Shown piece by piece: positions 25,368 to 34,025 of a stretch of 64,000 nt of DNA. Source of the stretch: a virus; the IMG/VR virus record IMGVR_UViG_3300020165_000007, positions 206,384 through 270,383 of that record; one strand, given 5' to 3'. The translations under genes and the position numbers were made by a program. Numbering within the stretch: the first letter of the stretch is position 1; each line of letters starts with the position of its first letter. The notes below the pieces were generated by a model. The model worked only from the letters and a program-made list of their open reading frames with translations. It was not told the DNA's origin and did not search any database.

Positions 25368-25398
25368 CAAATATACAACATTTTTTTTAATAAATCAA
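25368..25398 (-). promoter_or_regulatory. Bacteroidota-type promoter
   Basis: TTG (25398-25396), 20-nt spacer, TATATTTG (25375-25368), 32 nt before the 43-aa ORF. The -33 box overlaps the stop of the upstream gene. Confidence 0.75.
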
Positions 25399-27086
25399 AA
25401 AGGTAAATCGAAATCTACGAATTCATCTATATTTCCAATATTATCTTCCCATACCAAAAAATCAAAACTATTATTAAGTTTTTTATTTTTATGGAAATAT
25501 GATTTGGTTTTCATTACTTTACCATTACTAAACTCTTTAATCATTTTAGGTAAATCAAAATTATTACTATTAAACAATAATTCAATTTTATTATCTAAAA
25601 CTTCTAAAGGAACGTTCCACGTATCATCTAAATTACTATTAAATTTTCCTCTACTCTGAACTCGTTTTAAACTACTTTTTAATATTCTATATTCTACTGT
25701 TGCCCTGTCTTTATTCAATATATCATTTTTTCTTAATGATATAATTAAAGATTCAGGTTTTTCAATATAGGTCCTAACACAATTGGACTGTACTTGAGAC
25801 TCCTCATTATATTCTCCTGAACTTGTTAAAACTACAGGGTAATAATTTTCATTTGGCAGTACTTCTATCGGTATTTCTATAACCTGAAGGGTATGGTCGT
25901 TATATATTCTCTTTATTTTACCTTTCTTGTATGTTTCAACTAATTCACTTATGATATAATGTTCATCATTAAATTGAGTTATGTTAGTAAATTTCATCTT
26001 GAAGTCTTCTCCATACTTTTTTAAAGATTTTATAATATGTAGATGGTCTTTTATGATTGACCAATTCATATCTTTATTTTCGTTAATTAAATTAACTATT
26101 CTTTTTTTATCGATATTACTAAGGTCGAAGTAAGACCTTCTATTAAAATCAACGAAATTGAACCATGTGGAATACATATCCACACTATTTTTACTAAAAA
26201 AACTTTCTCTTATTTTATTAAAATAGTCTACCCCTAAATTGTGAAATACTTCGAATAAAATAAAAAAGTCAATATCTCTACCTTGGTTTAGTATCTTTCT
26301 GACTTTCTTACCCTTTAATCTATTTTTATCCATAAAAAACTGTGTTAGGTTTCCCTTTTTAATAAGTTCTCTTTTTGGGAGTTGTAGGACTCTATACTCT
26401 AATACCGAATCAGGGTAAGACACTTTGTTAACTTTTAAGTATAGTTTATACATTTCACCCTCTAAGTGGTTTGACGTATATTCCATTAAAATATTGGTTT
26501 GCTTATGTAGTTGATTAATAAATATTTTTATTGATTGTAGAGCAATTTCATCTCCTACCGTATTAAAGTTATTAGTTGTGGAAATCATATCTTTCCATTC
26601 CTTATTTTTACTTACTACATGATTAAAGTTTCTTCTTACAGCAAGTTTTATTTCTGTTAAAAATGGTAACTGAAATCCATTACATCTTACTTTTTTGGAA
26701 ATTATCTTTTTACGTTTCTTAGATATGTGTCCGTGGTAAAAATTTTTACTTTTAGTATTATAAGTAACAAAACTAATTTCTTTATTGACTTTAAAGTATT
26801 GACTACCAACCAATCTTTTAAAAATATTATGATAAAACCTAATACTGATTTTATCGCCTGATTGTACAACTTTAACCTTTATTTTAATAAGATGTAGTTG
26901 TTTAGTCTTATCAGAATAAAACTTTTTTACATCTTCGTCTTTAATTATCTCATCTTTTTCAAAAAAAAATTTTCCGTATTTTAGAGTTGATTTTTCGGAC
27001 TGTACGTAACTTATTTCACAACTATTTTTAAAATATTCTAATATGTTAATTGTCCCTTCTTTTTCATACAGTATAGTTTCACCCAT
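25395..27086 (-). CDS. PcfJ-like protein
   Basis: 563 aa, basic. The C-terminal third carries the PcfJ-type pattern QSNCVRTYIEKPESLIISLR, ATVEYRI and VQSRGKFN. PcfJ domains occur in plasmid and phage proteins of unknown mechanism. The N-terminal 150 residues are beta-rich, the middle helical. A single large gene with no coupled neighbours downstream. Confidence 0.65.
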   Translation of the reverse strand: MGETILYEKEGTINILEYFKNSCEISYVQSEKSTLKYGKFFFEKDEIIKDEDVKKFYSDKTKQLHLIKIKVKVVQSGDKISIRFYHNIFKRLVGSQYFKVNKEISFVTYNTKSKNFYHGHISKKRKKIISKKVRCNGFQLPFLTEIKLAVRRNFNHVVSKNKEWKDMISTTNNFNTVGDEIALQSIKIFINQLHKQTNILMEYTSNHLEGEMYKLYLKVNKVSYPDSVLEYRVLQLPKRELIKKGNLTQFFMDKNRLKGKKVRKILNQGRDIDFFILFEVFHNLGVDYFNKIRESFFSKNSVDMYSTWFNFVDFNRRSYFDLSNIDKKRIVNLINENKDMNWSIIKDHLHIIKSLKKYGEDFKMKFTNITQFNDEHYIISELVETYKKGKIKRIYNDHTLQVIEIPIEVLPNENYYPVVLTSSGEYNEESQVQSNCVRTYIEKPESLIISLRKNDILNKDRATVEYRILKSSLKRVQSRGKFNSNLDDTWNVPLEVLDNKIELLFNSNNFDLPKMIKEFSNGKVMKTKSYFHKNKKLNNSFDFLVWEDNIGNIDEFVDFDLPF

Positions 27087-27135
27087 AGTAAGTTTAATTT
27101 ACTAAAGAATAAAATACAATATCTGAACTTTCAAC

Positions 27136-27411
27136 TCAATTTAAATATATTTTACCAAACTTACCTTCCATAGTTACTTTATATTCTTTCTTACTTTCAA
27201 CTACATTCAACTTTAAAATAACCTCTATCATTTGTTTTTGGGTAAGTTGTATGTCATTACCTTCTTTATGGTTAATTAACGCTTTCTTATATATTGCATC
27301 AAAAAAATTATCAATAGGTGAGTCACCGATTAAACTATACAATTCTTTTGGATTTTCTTTAAAGAATGTTTTAATCTGTGAAAGATATATTTGCACGTCA
27401 ACATCACTCAT
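27136..27411 (-). CDS. Hypothetical protein (91 aa)
   Basis: Starts MSDVDVQIYLSQIKTFFKEN. Helical first half, with a final KVTMEGKFGKIYLN strand. Family unknown. Confidence 0.65.
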   Translation of the reverse strand: MSDVDVQIYLSQIKTFFKENPKELYSLIGDSPIDNFFDAIYKKALINHKEGNDIQLTQKQMIEVILKLNVVESKKEYKVTMEGKFGKIYLN

Positions 27412-27440
27412 TTAATTATTTTTTAAAAAACTATGTAAAA

Positions 27441-27470
27441 TGAAAATAACCGATTTAACGGTTATTTTCA
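27441..27470 (-). terminator. Terminator-like inverted repeat
   Basis: TGAAAATAACCG / atttaa / CGGTTATTTTCA, a 12-bp perfect stem, 5 nt after the LRR gene stop. The following T-run is interrupted (TTTTCATTTT). Confidence 0.65.
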
Positions 27471-27474
27471 AGTA

Positions 27475-28818
27475 TTACCTAAAGATATGTAATTTTTTAT
27501 TATTCTCAATCTCGTCAGGTATTTTAACGTTTGGACTATTCTTTAAGTTAATTACCTGTAGGTTTTTCAAGTTACTTATCCCCTTAGGTATCGTTGTAAG
27601 ATTATTATTGTTCGGTAAGGATAGGAATACTAAATCTTTCAACTCTTCGATTTCTTTAGGTAGTTCTTTAATAATACCTTCCAAGTGAAGGGCATTTAGA
27701 TTTTTAAATCTACCTAGCGTTTTTGGGATAGTAAGTGCGACTTCATCTGAAGATTCCCCGTATCTATTATTCGACTTAACAAAATCAAATCTTTCAAGAT
27801 TATCAGGTAGAGTTTCAAAAAACTCATCAAACCCATATAATGATATAAACTTAGAAGCGGAATCTTTTGGATATTCAACAGATATCGAAGTTCCTTCTCT
27901 ATTAGTTAAACTTTTCATAAATTCCGGTTTAAATACTTCTTTAAGTTCTTCGTTTTTATTCAAAAATTCTATTAGATTAATTTGTCTATCATTTGCCCCC
28001 ATATACTGATTAGATGGGAAATGAAACTGATACCTATTTGCAGGTAATCCACTTTTTTCTCCTGTAGTCACACCTCCATCTCGGAAAGATTCAGGTTTGT
28101 TTGGAATTACCACATATAAAGGACCATCTTTAATATAAGTATTAAAGTAGTTACTTCTTCCAGGTGCAGATGTACACCAACCACTTTCACCTTTTGCAAT
28201 ATCTAAACCATATCCACCGTAAAAACAAGCCGCATCGTGCCCTAACTTTCCAGTGTCTTCGATTTTTACAACGGTCCACTTACTACCTTTAAAAATTACT
28301 TCACCACCTGGATGTTCATAAGTTTTAGCGGCTTCTTCTTTTTCTGATTTAGAAGCTTTAGTTTTATCCAAACTAAAATCTACAGTAATATCTGCTAATT
28401 TTTCAATATTAAGTTTATTAATATCTCTAAGTTCTTGGTCAAGTTGACCTTTGAACCTGTCGAACTTTTGTAAAGACTCTGTAGTTTTATATAAATCCTC
28501 AAAAAATAGTTCTTGTAACCTACTCATTTCACTTTTAAATTCTGAAGTACCATACTCCGATTCAGGCTCAAGTCTAAGAAATTGTTTTACCAACCACGGT
28601 GTATATGTACCGGCCTTTTTAATTTCGTCTCCGTCTCTACGAGTCGTAGGGTCAGCTAATACTATTTTATTCAAATCCTCTAAAGACATTCTAGCAGGTT
28701 TTACTTTGTCACCTTTTTTCTTAGGTTCAGTATAAGTCTTCCTAAGAATTTCATAACGACCCTGTTCTAAAATTATATGTCTAATAATACCACTAAATTT
28801 CATATTATTCTTTTTCAT
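27475..28818 (-). CDS. WCT-motif protein with leucine-rich repeats and ILE-type N-terminus
   Basis: 447 aa in three parts. N-terminus GIIRHIILEQGRYEIL (residues 10-25) carries an I-L-E tag. The middle domain contains ACFYGGYG (197-204), GWCTSAPG (213-220) and FNTYIKDGPLYVVIPN (225-240), the same domain as in the 543-aa protein at 16068. The C-terminus (about 340-447) has three to four leucine-rich repeats of the type L-x-x-L-x-x-L-x-L-x-x-N-x-L-x-x-I-P. LRRs normally bind proteins, so it may target a host factor. It may be a head-packaged effector; this is inference. Confidence 0.75.
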   Translation of the reverse strand: MKKNNMKFSGIIRHIILEQGRYEILRKTYTEPKKKGDKVKPARMSLEDLNKIVLADPTTRRDGDEIKKAGTYTPWLVKQFLRLEPESEYGTSEFKSEMSRLQELFFEDLYKTTESLQKFDRFKGQLDQELRDINKLNIEKLADITVDFSLDKTKASKSEKEEAAKTYEHPGGEVIFKGSKWTVVKIEDTGKLGHDAACFYGGYGLDIAKGESGWCTSAPGRSNYFNTYIKDGPLYVVIPNKPESFRDGGVTTGEKSGLPANRYQFHFPSNQYMGANDRQINLIEFLNKNEELKEVFKPEFMKSLTNREGTSISVEYPKDSASKFISLYGFDEFFETLPDNLERFDFVKSNNRYGESSDEVALTIPKTLGRFKNLNALHLEGIIKELPKEIEELKDLVFLSLPNNNNLTTIPKGISNLKNLQVINLKNSPNVKIPDEIENNKKLHIFR

Positions 28819-28826
28819 ATAAATAT
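28819..28826 (-). promoter_or_regulatory. ATATTTAT upstream element
   Basis: Sense CTATATATTTATATG, abutting the 28818 start codon. This would favour the internal ATG at 28803 as the true start. Confidence 0.25.
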
Positions 28827-28843
28827 ATAGTTAACTTAAAAGA

Positions 28844-29689
28844 TTACGAATTATAATTCAAAATTAATAGTTCGGTTCCTTTATTTTGTGTTTTTCCTTT
28901 TTTAGCTGACGCCGCTTTGACGAAGTCTTTCTGTTCCCAAAGATAATCATTTTTTGGAAACCACCCATTTAAAAGTTCAAAATCATAGTAAGATAATGAA
29001 AACTTTCCTTTGATATTGTTTAGAATTTTTGCCAACCTTTCGTGGTCATTCCTATCAAAGTCGTGATTAGAATAGTAGTTCTCTGTTTTCCAGTACGGTG
29101 GGTCTAAGTAAAAGTATGTCTTATCTCCATCATATTTGTTAATGAGTTCTTCAAAGTCCATATTTTCAACAAAGTTAATTTTTGAGAATTTGTCTATCCA
29201 CTTTTCGTTTTTCAGTTTATCTCTAAAAGTAAGGTATTTTGATTTGTACTTACCCTTTAAGTCGATGTAATTTGATGACTCTGGTTTACTGCCGCTGAAT
29301 ACCTGTGTAAGAATGTAAGCATACTTAGCAGCAACATCATAGTCAGGGTAATTTATTTCAAAGTCATCTGCAAATATCTCAGACTGGAACTCTTTGAATA
29401 GGTCTTTATATTCTGTAGGTGTGTTCTCCACTCCTCGTTGTTGACAAGGGATAGACTCAACAGATTTAAGAAGTTCTGTAGGGTTTTGCACACACATAAA
29501 GAGATTGTAGTTCAACGGATTGAAATCGTTATAAACAATGTTCTTTAGATTTGGGTACTCATCCAAATCCATATTGTAGTAACACCAAAACATACCTCCG
29601 AATGGTTCAACATATGTCTCCATATCTTTAGGGTAATATGGGACTATCCATTTACCTATCCTACTTTTTCCTCCTATATAACTAAGCAT
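28844..29689 (-). CDS. DNA N6-adenine methyltransferase (Dam/D12 class)
   Basis: SYIGGKSRIGKWIVPYYP and EPFGGMFWCYYN at the N-terminus (SAM site of the alpha class), catalytic YFYLDPPYWKTENYY near residue 198, then FSLSYYDFELLN. 281 aa, the usual size. It probably methylates adenine in a short site, protecting phage DNA or marking replication. Confidence 0.93.
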   Translation of the reverse strand: MLSYIGGKSRIGKWIVPYYPKDMETYVEPFGGMFWCYYNMDLDEYPNLKNIVYNDFNPLNYNLFMCVQNPTELLKSVESIPCQQRGVENTPTEYKDLFKEFQSEIFADDFEINYPDYDVAAKYAYILTQVFSGSKPESSNYIDLKGKYKSKYLTFRDKLKNEKWIDKFSKINFVENMDFEELINKYDGDKTYFYLDPPYWKTENYYSNHDFDRNDHERLAKILNNIKGKFSLSYYDFELLNGWFPKNDYLWEQKDFVKAASAKKGKTQNKGTELLILNYNS

Positions 29690-29706
29690 ACTTATTAATT
29701 TTACTA

Positions 29707-29714
29707 CAAATATA
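29707..29714 (-). promoter_or_regulatory. TATATTTG -7 box
   Basis: TATATTTG 18 nt before the methylase start. The nearest TTG is only 12 nt upstream of it, so the -33 match is poor. Confidence 0.4.
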
Positions 29715-29737
29715 GTAAAGAAAATTCAAAAAGAAAA

Positions 29738-29848
29738 TTAATCTTGATTTTTGAATTTTTCAATCAATACAGATATAACGGATATAGTTATTATTGAGAT
29801 TGAAAGGATTAAAAAAAGTATGTCGAATATTGGGAAACCTTTATACAT
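29738..29848 (-). CDS. Small membrane protein coupled to the phosphate transporter (36 aa)
   Basis: ORF MYKGFPIFDILFLILSIS ending EKFKNQD, a single hydrophobic helix. Its ATG overlaps the transporter stop (TATGTATAA), a typical coupled start. It may be an accessory subunit. No homolog recognised. Confidence 0.5.
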   Translation of the reverse strand: MYKGFPIFDILFLILSISIITISVISVLIEKFKNQD

Positions 29849-30776
29849 AATGTATTAATAATACTATAGCTACTGAAACAAGTAGACCAACTAATAACTT
29901 TAAGAAATCTTTAGCTACTATAGGAAATACTTGTTTTAAATTACCTTTCTTAGTTAGGTATGTGTTTAAAGCAAGTTCTCTACCACACAACAATCCAACA
30001 AATACCCATGTAGTTGACATAGGGACGTTATTTAATTGTTTAAAATACAATAGTAGGAAAGCATACACTAAGTCAATTAAAGTCGCTGAGCGAACGTATT
30101 TTGTATTTTGTTTGTCAAGAACTATCTGTTGTATCTTACCACCTTGTTGATAAAATATCCATCCCAATCCTATAGTAAAAAAGGTTATAACACCTGACAG
30201 TTCAACAACTGAAAGTTGTCTTGGTAAGAACACTGCGATGTTTGCGATATCGTGTGAAAGCCACGTAAACCACAAAAAACTTGTGGTTAACCATTGTCCT
30301 ATTCTCCAATATTTTTTATTACTTTCTTTTATGTCGTTATCTTCGTTGAATACTCCTGATATTAAGAACCATAATCCGTACGCCGCCACAGCTGCCAGAC
30401 CATATCCTACAATACTTTTCATTAACATCTTCTCTAATACAAATGTTGACGCAAAAGCCGATAATACCAAAAATGATGTAGACACAGGAATACCTTTTCT
30501 TGTTAGTGCAACTAAAGCAAGAGGTGCAAGTGCGTGATACCACTGTACTTCTTGGAAGGGTATCTTATCTAATCTACCAAAGGATATGTCACCGTCATAT
30601 ACATTCCATCCATATATTAATGTGAAAGCCATTACGACTGAAGCTGCTAACCATAATACATACCATTTAAATTTTTCTTTATTTGATGCAATCCATGTGC
30701 CGAGCGTTTGTACACTATCATTGGCAATTACTGAGTAACCCGCCAATGTAAATCCTATTAACGAAAGTAATGTCAT
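29841..30776 (-). CDS. PiT-like inorganic phosphate transporter
   Basis: 311 aa with about eight to nine hydrophobic helices. The two inverted signature segments of PiT permeases can be seen: GYSVIANDSVQTLGTW near the N-terminus with GIPVSTSFLVLSAFAS, and HDIANIAVFLP with NNVPMSTTWVFVGLLCGREL later. Would import phosphate across the inner membrane, relieving phosphate limitation for DNA synthesis. Operon with the exported protein upstream (4-nt gap) and the 36-aa protein downstream. PHO4-type genes are known in some marine viruses. Confidence 0.8.
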   Translation of the reverse strand: MTLLSLIGFTLAGYSVIANDSVQTLGTWIASNKEKFKWYVLWLAASVVMAFTLIYGWNVYDGDISFGRLDKIPFQEVQWYHALAPLALVALTRKGIPVSTSFLVLSAFASTFVLEKMLMKSIVGYGLAAVAAYGLWFLISGVFNEDNDIKESNKKYWRIGQWLTTSFLWFTWLSHDIANIAVFLPRQLSVVELSGVITFFTIGLGWIFYQQGGKIQQIVLDKQNTKYVRSATLIDLVYAFLLLYFKQLNNVPMSTTWVFVGLLCGRELALNTYLTKKGNLKQVFPIVAKDFLKLLVGLLVSVAIVLLIHYV

Positions 30777-30780
30777 ATTT

Positions 30781-31227
30781 TTAAATTTTTATAGAAAATC
30801 TGAATCTTATGGTTTTAGAATTATCCCATCCAATTCTGTAAACAAATTTATTATTTTTATATGGTATGTCAACAGCTACTGCCAAATTATATAATTTATC
30901 ATACCAAAATTCTTGTTGTACCCAAAGTTTGAACTTTTCAAATTTGTAAATTAATCTAGGTTCAAACGTTGGTTGGTTATTTTCAATCTTATAATGTAGT
31001 GGTACACTAAATACTATCGGTGATTCTGCAAAATTAAAGTTGTGTCTGTATGTGACTCTATTCTCATCCAACTTTGTTTTGTGTCTGAGTTCAAGTCCTC
31101 CCTTCTCAGTAATTTTGTGACTAAATGTTATGTAGGATTTTCCGTTGGTTCTCATCTCATAACCTATTTTTTGGGATAGGAGACTACAACTGATTAATAA
31201 CATTAAAAATGTTAGTGTTAGTTTCAT
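30781..31227 (-). CDS. Exported beta-rich protein, possible small outer-membrane barrel
   Basis: Signal peptide MKLTLTFLMLLISCSLLSQ. The mature part alternates polar and aromatic residues (RVTYRHNFNFAES, RLIYKFEKFKLWVQQEF, KTIRFRFSIKI), typical of an eight-stranded barrel, and ends in a hydrophobic residue. First gene of the phosphate-transporter operon. Confidence 0.65.
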   Translation of the reverse strand: MKLTLTFLMLLISCSLLSQKIGYEMRTNGKSYITFSHKITEKGGLELRHKTKLDENRVTYRHNFNFAESPIVFSVPLHYKIENNQPTFEPRLIYKFEKFKLWVQQEFWYDKLYNLAVAVDIPYKNNKFVYRIGWDNSKTIRFRFSIKI

Positions 31228-31265
31228 AATAATCTATTTCTAACCATATATAGAAATAGATTATT
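31228..31265 (-). promoter_or_regulatory. 15-bp inverted repeat before the transporter operon
   Basis: AATAATCTATTTCTA, 8-nt centre, TAGAAATAGATTATT. Perfect, directly adjacent to the start codon at 31227. No T-run, so it is an operator or 5' UTR hairpin rather than a terminator. A second repeat TGTTAAC/GTTAACA lies at 31288-31306. Confidence 0.6.
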
Positions 31266-31320
31266 TAAAATTTCACATTATCTAATATGTTAACCTTGTG
31301 TTAACAATTAAGAAACAATA

Positions 31321-31491
31321 TTACTTATAGCAATTCTTATAAGGTCTACACGAAGCTTTCTGTGAGAACCCCATATCTTTACAAAGCGTTTTTTCACAAT
31401 AAGATTTACTCATCTTACGAGTTCCCTTATCATTACTTTGTTCTTTCTCCTCTAAGTAGGATTTAATAACACGTTTAATAATACTATTCAT
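31321..31491 (-). CDS. Small Cys-rich protein (56 aa)
   Basis: ORF MNSIIKRVIKSYLEEKEQ, then SYCEKTLCKDMGFSQKASCR and PYKNCYK. The pattern C-x5-C-x-x-MGF-x-QKASC with basic surroundings resembles a small protein I recall from marine T4-like phages (recollection only). Four cysteines could bind zinc. An ATATTTAT element (31504-31497) precedes it. Confidence 0.7.
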   Translation of the reverse strand: MNSIIKRVIKSYLEEKEQSNDKGTRKMSKSYCEKTLCKDMGFSQKASCRPYKNCYK

Positions 31492-31505
31492 TAAAAATAA
31501 ATATC

Positions 31506-31655
31506 ATGAAAGAAAAAAAAGAAGAAGGTTGTAGTAGTTGTAAAAAAGGATTAGACATTAAACAAAAGTCTATGGTAGTATTATCAGTTTATATATTTAT
31601 TACCTCTATATATGGAACCTATAAAATAATACAGAATGTAGTTTCACACTTTTAA
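31506..31655 (+). CDS. Small membrane protein with CSSC (49 aa)
   Basis: MKEKKEEGCSSCKKGLDIK then a hydrophobic helix (VVLSVYIFITSIYGTY). Divergent from the Cys-rich gene (14 nt between start codons). Its 3' end overlaps dnaJ by 12 nt. Confidence 0.55.
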   Translation: MKEKKEEGCSSCKKGLDIKQKSMVVLSVYIFITSIYGTYKIIQNVVSHF

Positions 31656-32618
31656 TTTTTCTATAATATTATTTTTCATCTCTGCATCCATAATTTCGTT
31701 AACTACACTCATTTTAACGTAAAAATCACCTACCCCACCATTAGTTTTATATCCTTTACCTTTTAACCTTAATGGTTTACCCGTCTCAGTATTTTTAGGG
31801 ATACTTATTAATACTTCACCGTCAGGGTGAGGGAGACTAATTTCATTTTCCATAATTAAATCATATAATTTAACCGATTTAGTATAAACTAAATCATGAT
31901 TAATTTTTTCAAAGTTATCACTATTAATTACCTCTATTTGTAATATTAAATCACCAAAACCTAAATTAGGTGTAAAATCACCCTTACCTTTAACTCTTAA
32001 ATATTCACCCGTATTTACATTTGGTGGAATATCTACAGTTATGTTCTCTATTTTTTGTTTAATCCCCTTACCCTGACAATTAAAACATGGGTCTATCATA
32101 ATACTACCCACTCCATTACAACTACTACACGGAGTATCTATTATATGGTTAACAAACCCTGAACCCATCTTTCTTCTTATGTTACCACTTCCTTTACAAG
32201 TTTGACATACATTCTTTTTACCTCCACTTCCAGCACAGGTACCACAAGTATTATTGGTTTGATAGGTTATCGCTTTACTAACACCTTTAAATGATTCGAT
32301 AGGGTTAATTTGTATATTTATTTTTTTGTCAGGTCTTCTTCTATTTTTTTGATTTTGACTCCTAAACTGATTCATAAAATTAGAAAAAGGGTCAAATCCA
32401 TTACTTCTTTGATTATTGAATAGATTAGGATTATCGTATTTCGCTTTTTTATCATCATCCGTCAATGTTTCATATGCCTCAACAATCTCTTTGAACTTGT
32501 CTCCCCCATTGGGGTTAACATCAGGGTGATACTTTTTAGATAACTTTCGATAAGATTTCTTAATCTCATCTTTGGTTGATTTTTTATTAACACCTAGTAT
32601 TTTATAGTAATCCTTCAT
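31644..32618 (-). CDS. dnaJ: DnaJ (Hsp40) co-chaperone
   Basis: J domain at residues 1-65 with HPD (31-33), Gly/Phe-rich linker (SNGFDPFSNFMNQF), four CxxCxGxG zinc repeats (CGTCAGSG, CQTCKGSG, CSSCNGVG, CFNCQGKG) and C-terminal substrate-binding domain. 324 aa, about 50 shorter than host DnaJ. Would recruit host DnaK for phage protein folding or replication-complex remodelling. Its start codon is only 2 nt from the divergent plus-strand gene. Confidence 0.95.
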   Translation of the reverse strand: MKDYYKILGVNKKSTKDEIKKSYRKLSKKYHPDVNPNGGDKFKEIVEAYETLTDDDKKAKYDNPNLFNNQRSNGFDPFSNFMNQFRSQNQKNRRRPDKKINIQINPIESFKGVSKAITYQTNNTCGTCAGSGGKKNVCQTCKGSGNIRRKMGSGFVNHIIDTPCSSCNGVGSIMIDPCFNCQGKGIKQKIENITVDIPPNVNTGEYLRVKGKGDFTPNLGFGDLILQIEVINSDNFEKINHDLVYTKSVKLYDLIMENEISLPHPDGEVLISIPKNTETGKPLRLKGKGYKTNGGVGDFYVKMSVVNEIMDAEMKNNIIEKLKV

Positions 32619-32620
32619 TT

Positions 32621-33265
32621 ATGGAAAATTTTATAATAGTATTATTTAAGAATAAGAAAAAGAAAAAAATTATCAAAGGTTATTCTACAGAGAAAAACGC
32701 TTTATCTAAATTTAATTCTTTATTAAAAAGTAATAACGTTTTATTTGATACTAAATATGAAAATTCGGAAAAGGTTAAGTACGAGTTAGCACTACTCTCT
32801 AAGATAGACGACTATCAATTACCCTTATATAAAATGGATGAGATTGGTCGAAATAATCGAGTTTTTATGGATGACCAATCAGGTTATATAATTAAAAATA
32901 TATCAGACTATAAGTTAGAAGAATTAGTGTATGACTGGCAGTCATCTTCTCGTATTTCTTTTAATCAATTAATATCAAAATATTGTAAGAAAAAAGACTT
33001 TAAAGTTATATCTAAATTAAATAATAAAATTGTTATTCAAATAGACGAAATTTTTAGTTTATTTTCTCTAAAAAACACAGAAGACTCTGAACGTCTAATC
33101 GACACTCTAGAGTCTTCATTTAGAGAGTTAGGAAGGAGTGACGCCATGTTTATTAAAGATAGTACTCAAACTCAACGTAAATGGTTATATAACGTATTAG
33201 AAAAAAATGGATTTGATAAGAAAAAACTTTATAGACAAAAGACTACTTTTTCAAAACGAACTTAA
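32621..33265 (+). CDS. Hypothetical protein (214 aa)
   Basis: Begins MENFIIVLFKNKKKKKIIKG, with a mixed alpha/beta pattern and Asp/Lys-rich loops. The C-terminal segment (IKDSTQTQRKWLYNVLEKNGF) could be a helix-turn-helix. Divergent from dnaJ. Not recognised. Confidence 0.65.
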   Translation: MENFIIVLFKNKKKKKIIKGYSTEKNALSKFNSLLKSNNVLFDTKYENSEKVKYELALLSKIDDYQLPLYKMDEIGRNNRVFMDDQSGYIIKNISDYKLEELVYDWQSSSRISFNQLISKYCKKKDFKVISKLNNKIVIQIDEIFSLFSLKNTEDSERLIDTLESSFRELGRSDAMFIKDSTQTQRKWLYNVLEKNGFDKKKLYRQKTTFSKRT

Positions 33266-33473
33266 AACTAACCTTACCAAAAGTAATAAAAAACTTTTCT
33301 GAATTCCAATCAATCTCTCTAAAGTGTTTTAATATCTTATCGTATTTAGGTTTTTCTAAATTAAGTTTTATCTGTACTTCTTCATCCTTTAATAAAGAAT
33401 TTTTCTCAATTAAATCTGCAATTTCCGCAAATGATTTTATGTTATCCCCAAAGTTTTCTTGATTCTTTTCCAT
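33243..33473 (-). CDS. Hypothetical protein (76 aa)
   Basis: MEKNQENFGDNIKSFAEIAD, helical and charged. Overlaps neighbours at both ends (23 nt with the convergent gene, 37 nt with the coiled-coil gene). Confidence 0.55.
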   Translation of the reverse strand: MEKNQENFGDNIKSFAEIADLIEKNSLLKDEEVQIKLNLEKPKYDKILKHFREIDWNSEKFFITFGKVSFKFVLKK

Positions 33474-33631
33474 AATGAATATTTTTCTTCTTCGTTAACT
33501 TTAGTCTCTACTATGAGTTTTTGAGTACTTTTTATTTCTTTAATAAGAACTTGTTTATGTTGTTTTAGGTTCTGTTGATTTTTCTCTATCTGTAGTTTCA
33601 ACTTCTCCACTTCCTTCTGAACTTTGTCCAT
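33437..33631 (-). CDS. Small coiled-coil protein (64 aa)
   Basis: Chosen start is the ATG at 33631 (MDKVQKEVEKLKLQIEKNQQ); the longer form would use TTG. Long heptad-like coil then LWKRIKKTLGIT. It overlaps the next gene by 77 nt in another frame, so one of the two may end or start elsewhere. Confidence 0.5.
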   Translation of the reverse strand: MDKVQKEVEKLKLQIEKNQQNLKQHKQVLIKEIKSTQKLIVETKVNEEEKYSLWKRIKKTLGIT

Positions 33632-34025
33632 TTTCTTCAATGTTATTAGTTAATAGGGTAAACTCATCAATATCAAACTTAAGATTCTTTAGTATATCCA
33701 GATTTTTATCTTCAAAAATACTCTTTAATTCTTGAACTTTATTTTTAAACAGTCTTTCTTTCTCCTCTTTTTCGATATTGAATTTAATTATAGAGTTAAT
33801 AGTATTTTCTATTTTATTAATTGACTCTTCTTTAAAAGGAGTTACGAAGGATATTATAATTCTTCCAGTCTCACCTTTATTTTTAATTATTTCAATTCCT
33901 TCTGAATGTTCTTTTAGAATTACCCATTTATCAGGAAATGACATATCAAAACTTATATAGTCTTTTATAACCCTAACCGACTTAAGGTAGTCTTTAGTAG
34001 AATTTATGAAATTATAGTACGACAT
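33555..34025 (-). CDS. Hypothetical protein (156 aa)
   Basis: MSYYNFINSTKDYLKSVRVI. The N-terminal two thirds look globular (DKWVILKEHSEGIEIIKNKG), followed by a low-complexity S/T/E tail that overlaps the coiled-coil gene. Unknown. Confidence 0.6.
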   Translation of the reverse strand: MSYYNFINSTKDYLKSVRVIKDYISFDMSFPDKWVILKEHSEGIEIIKNKGETGRIIISFVTPFKEESINKIENTINSIIKFNIEKEEKERLFKNKVQELKSIFEDKNLDILKNLKFDIDEFTLLTNNIEENGQSSEGSGEVETTDREKSTEPKTT

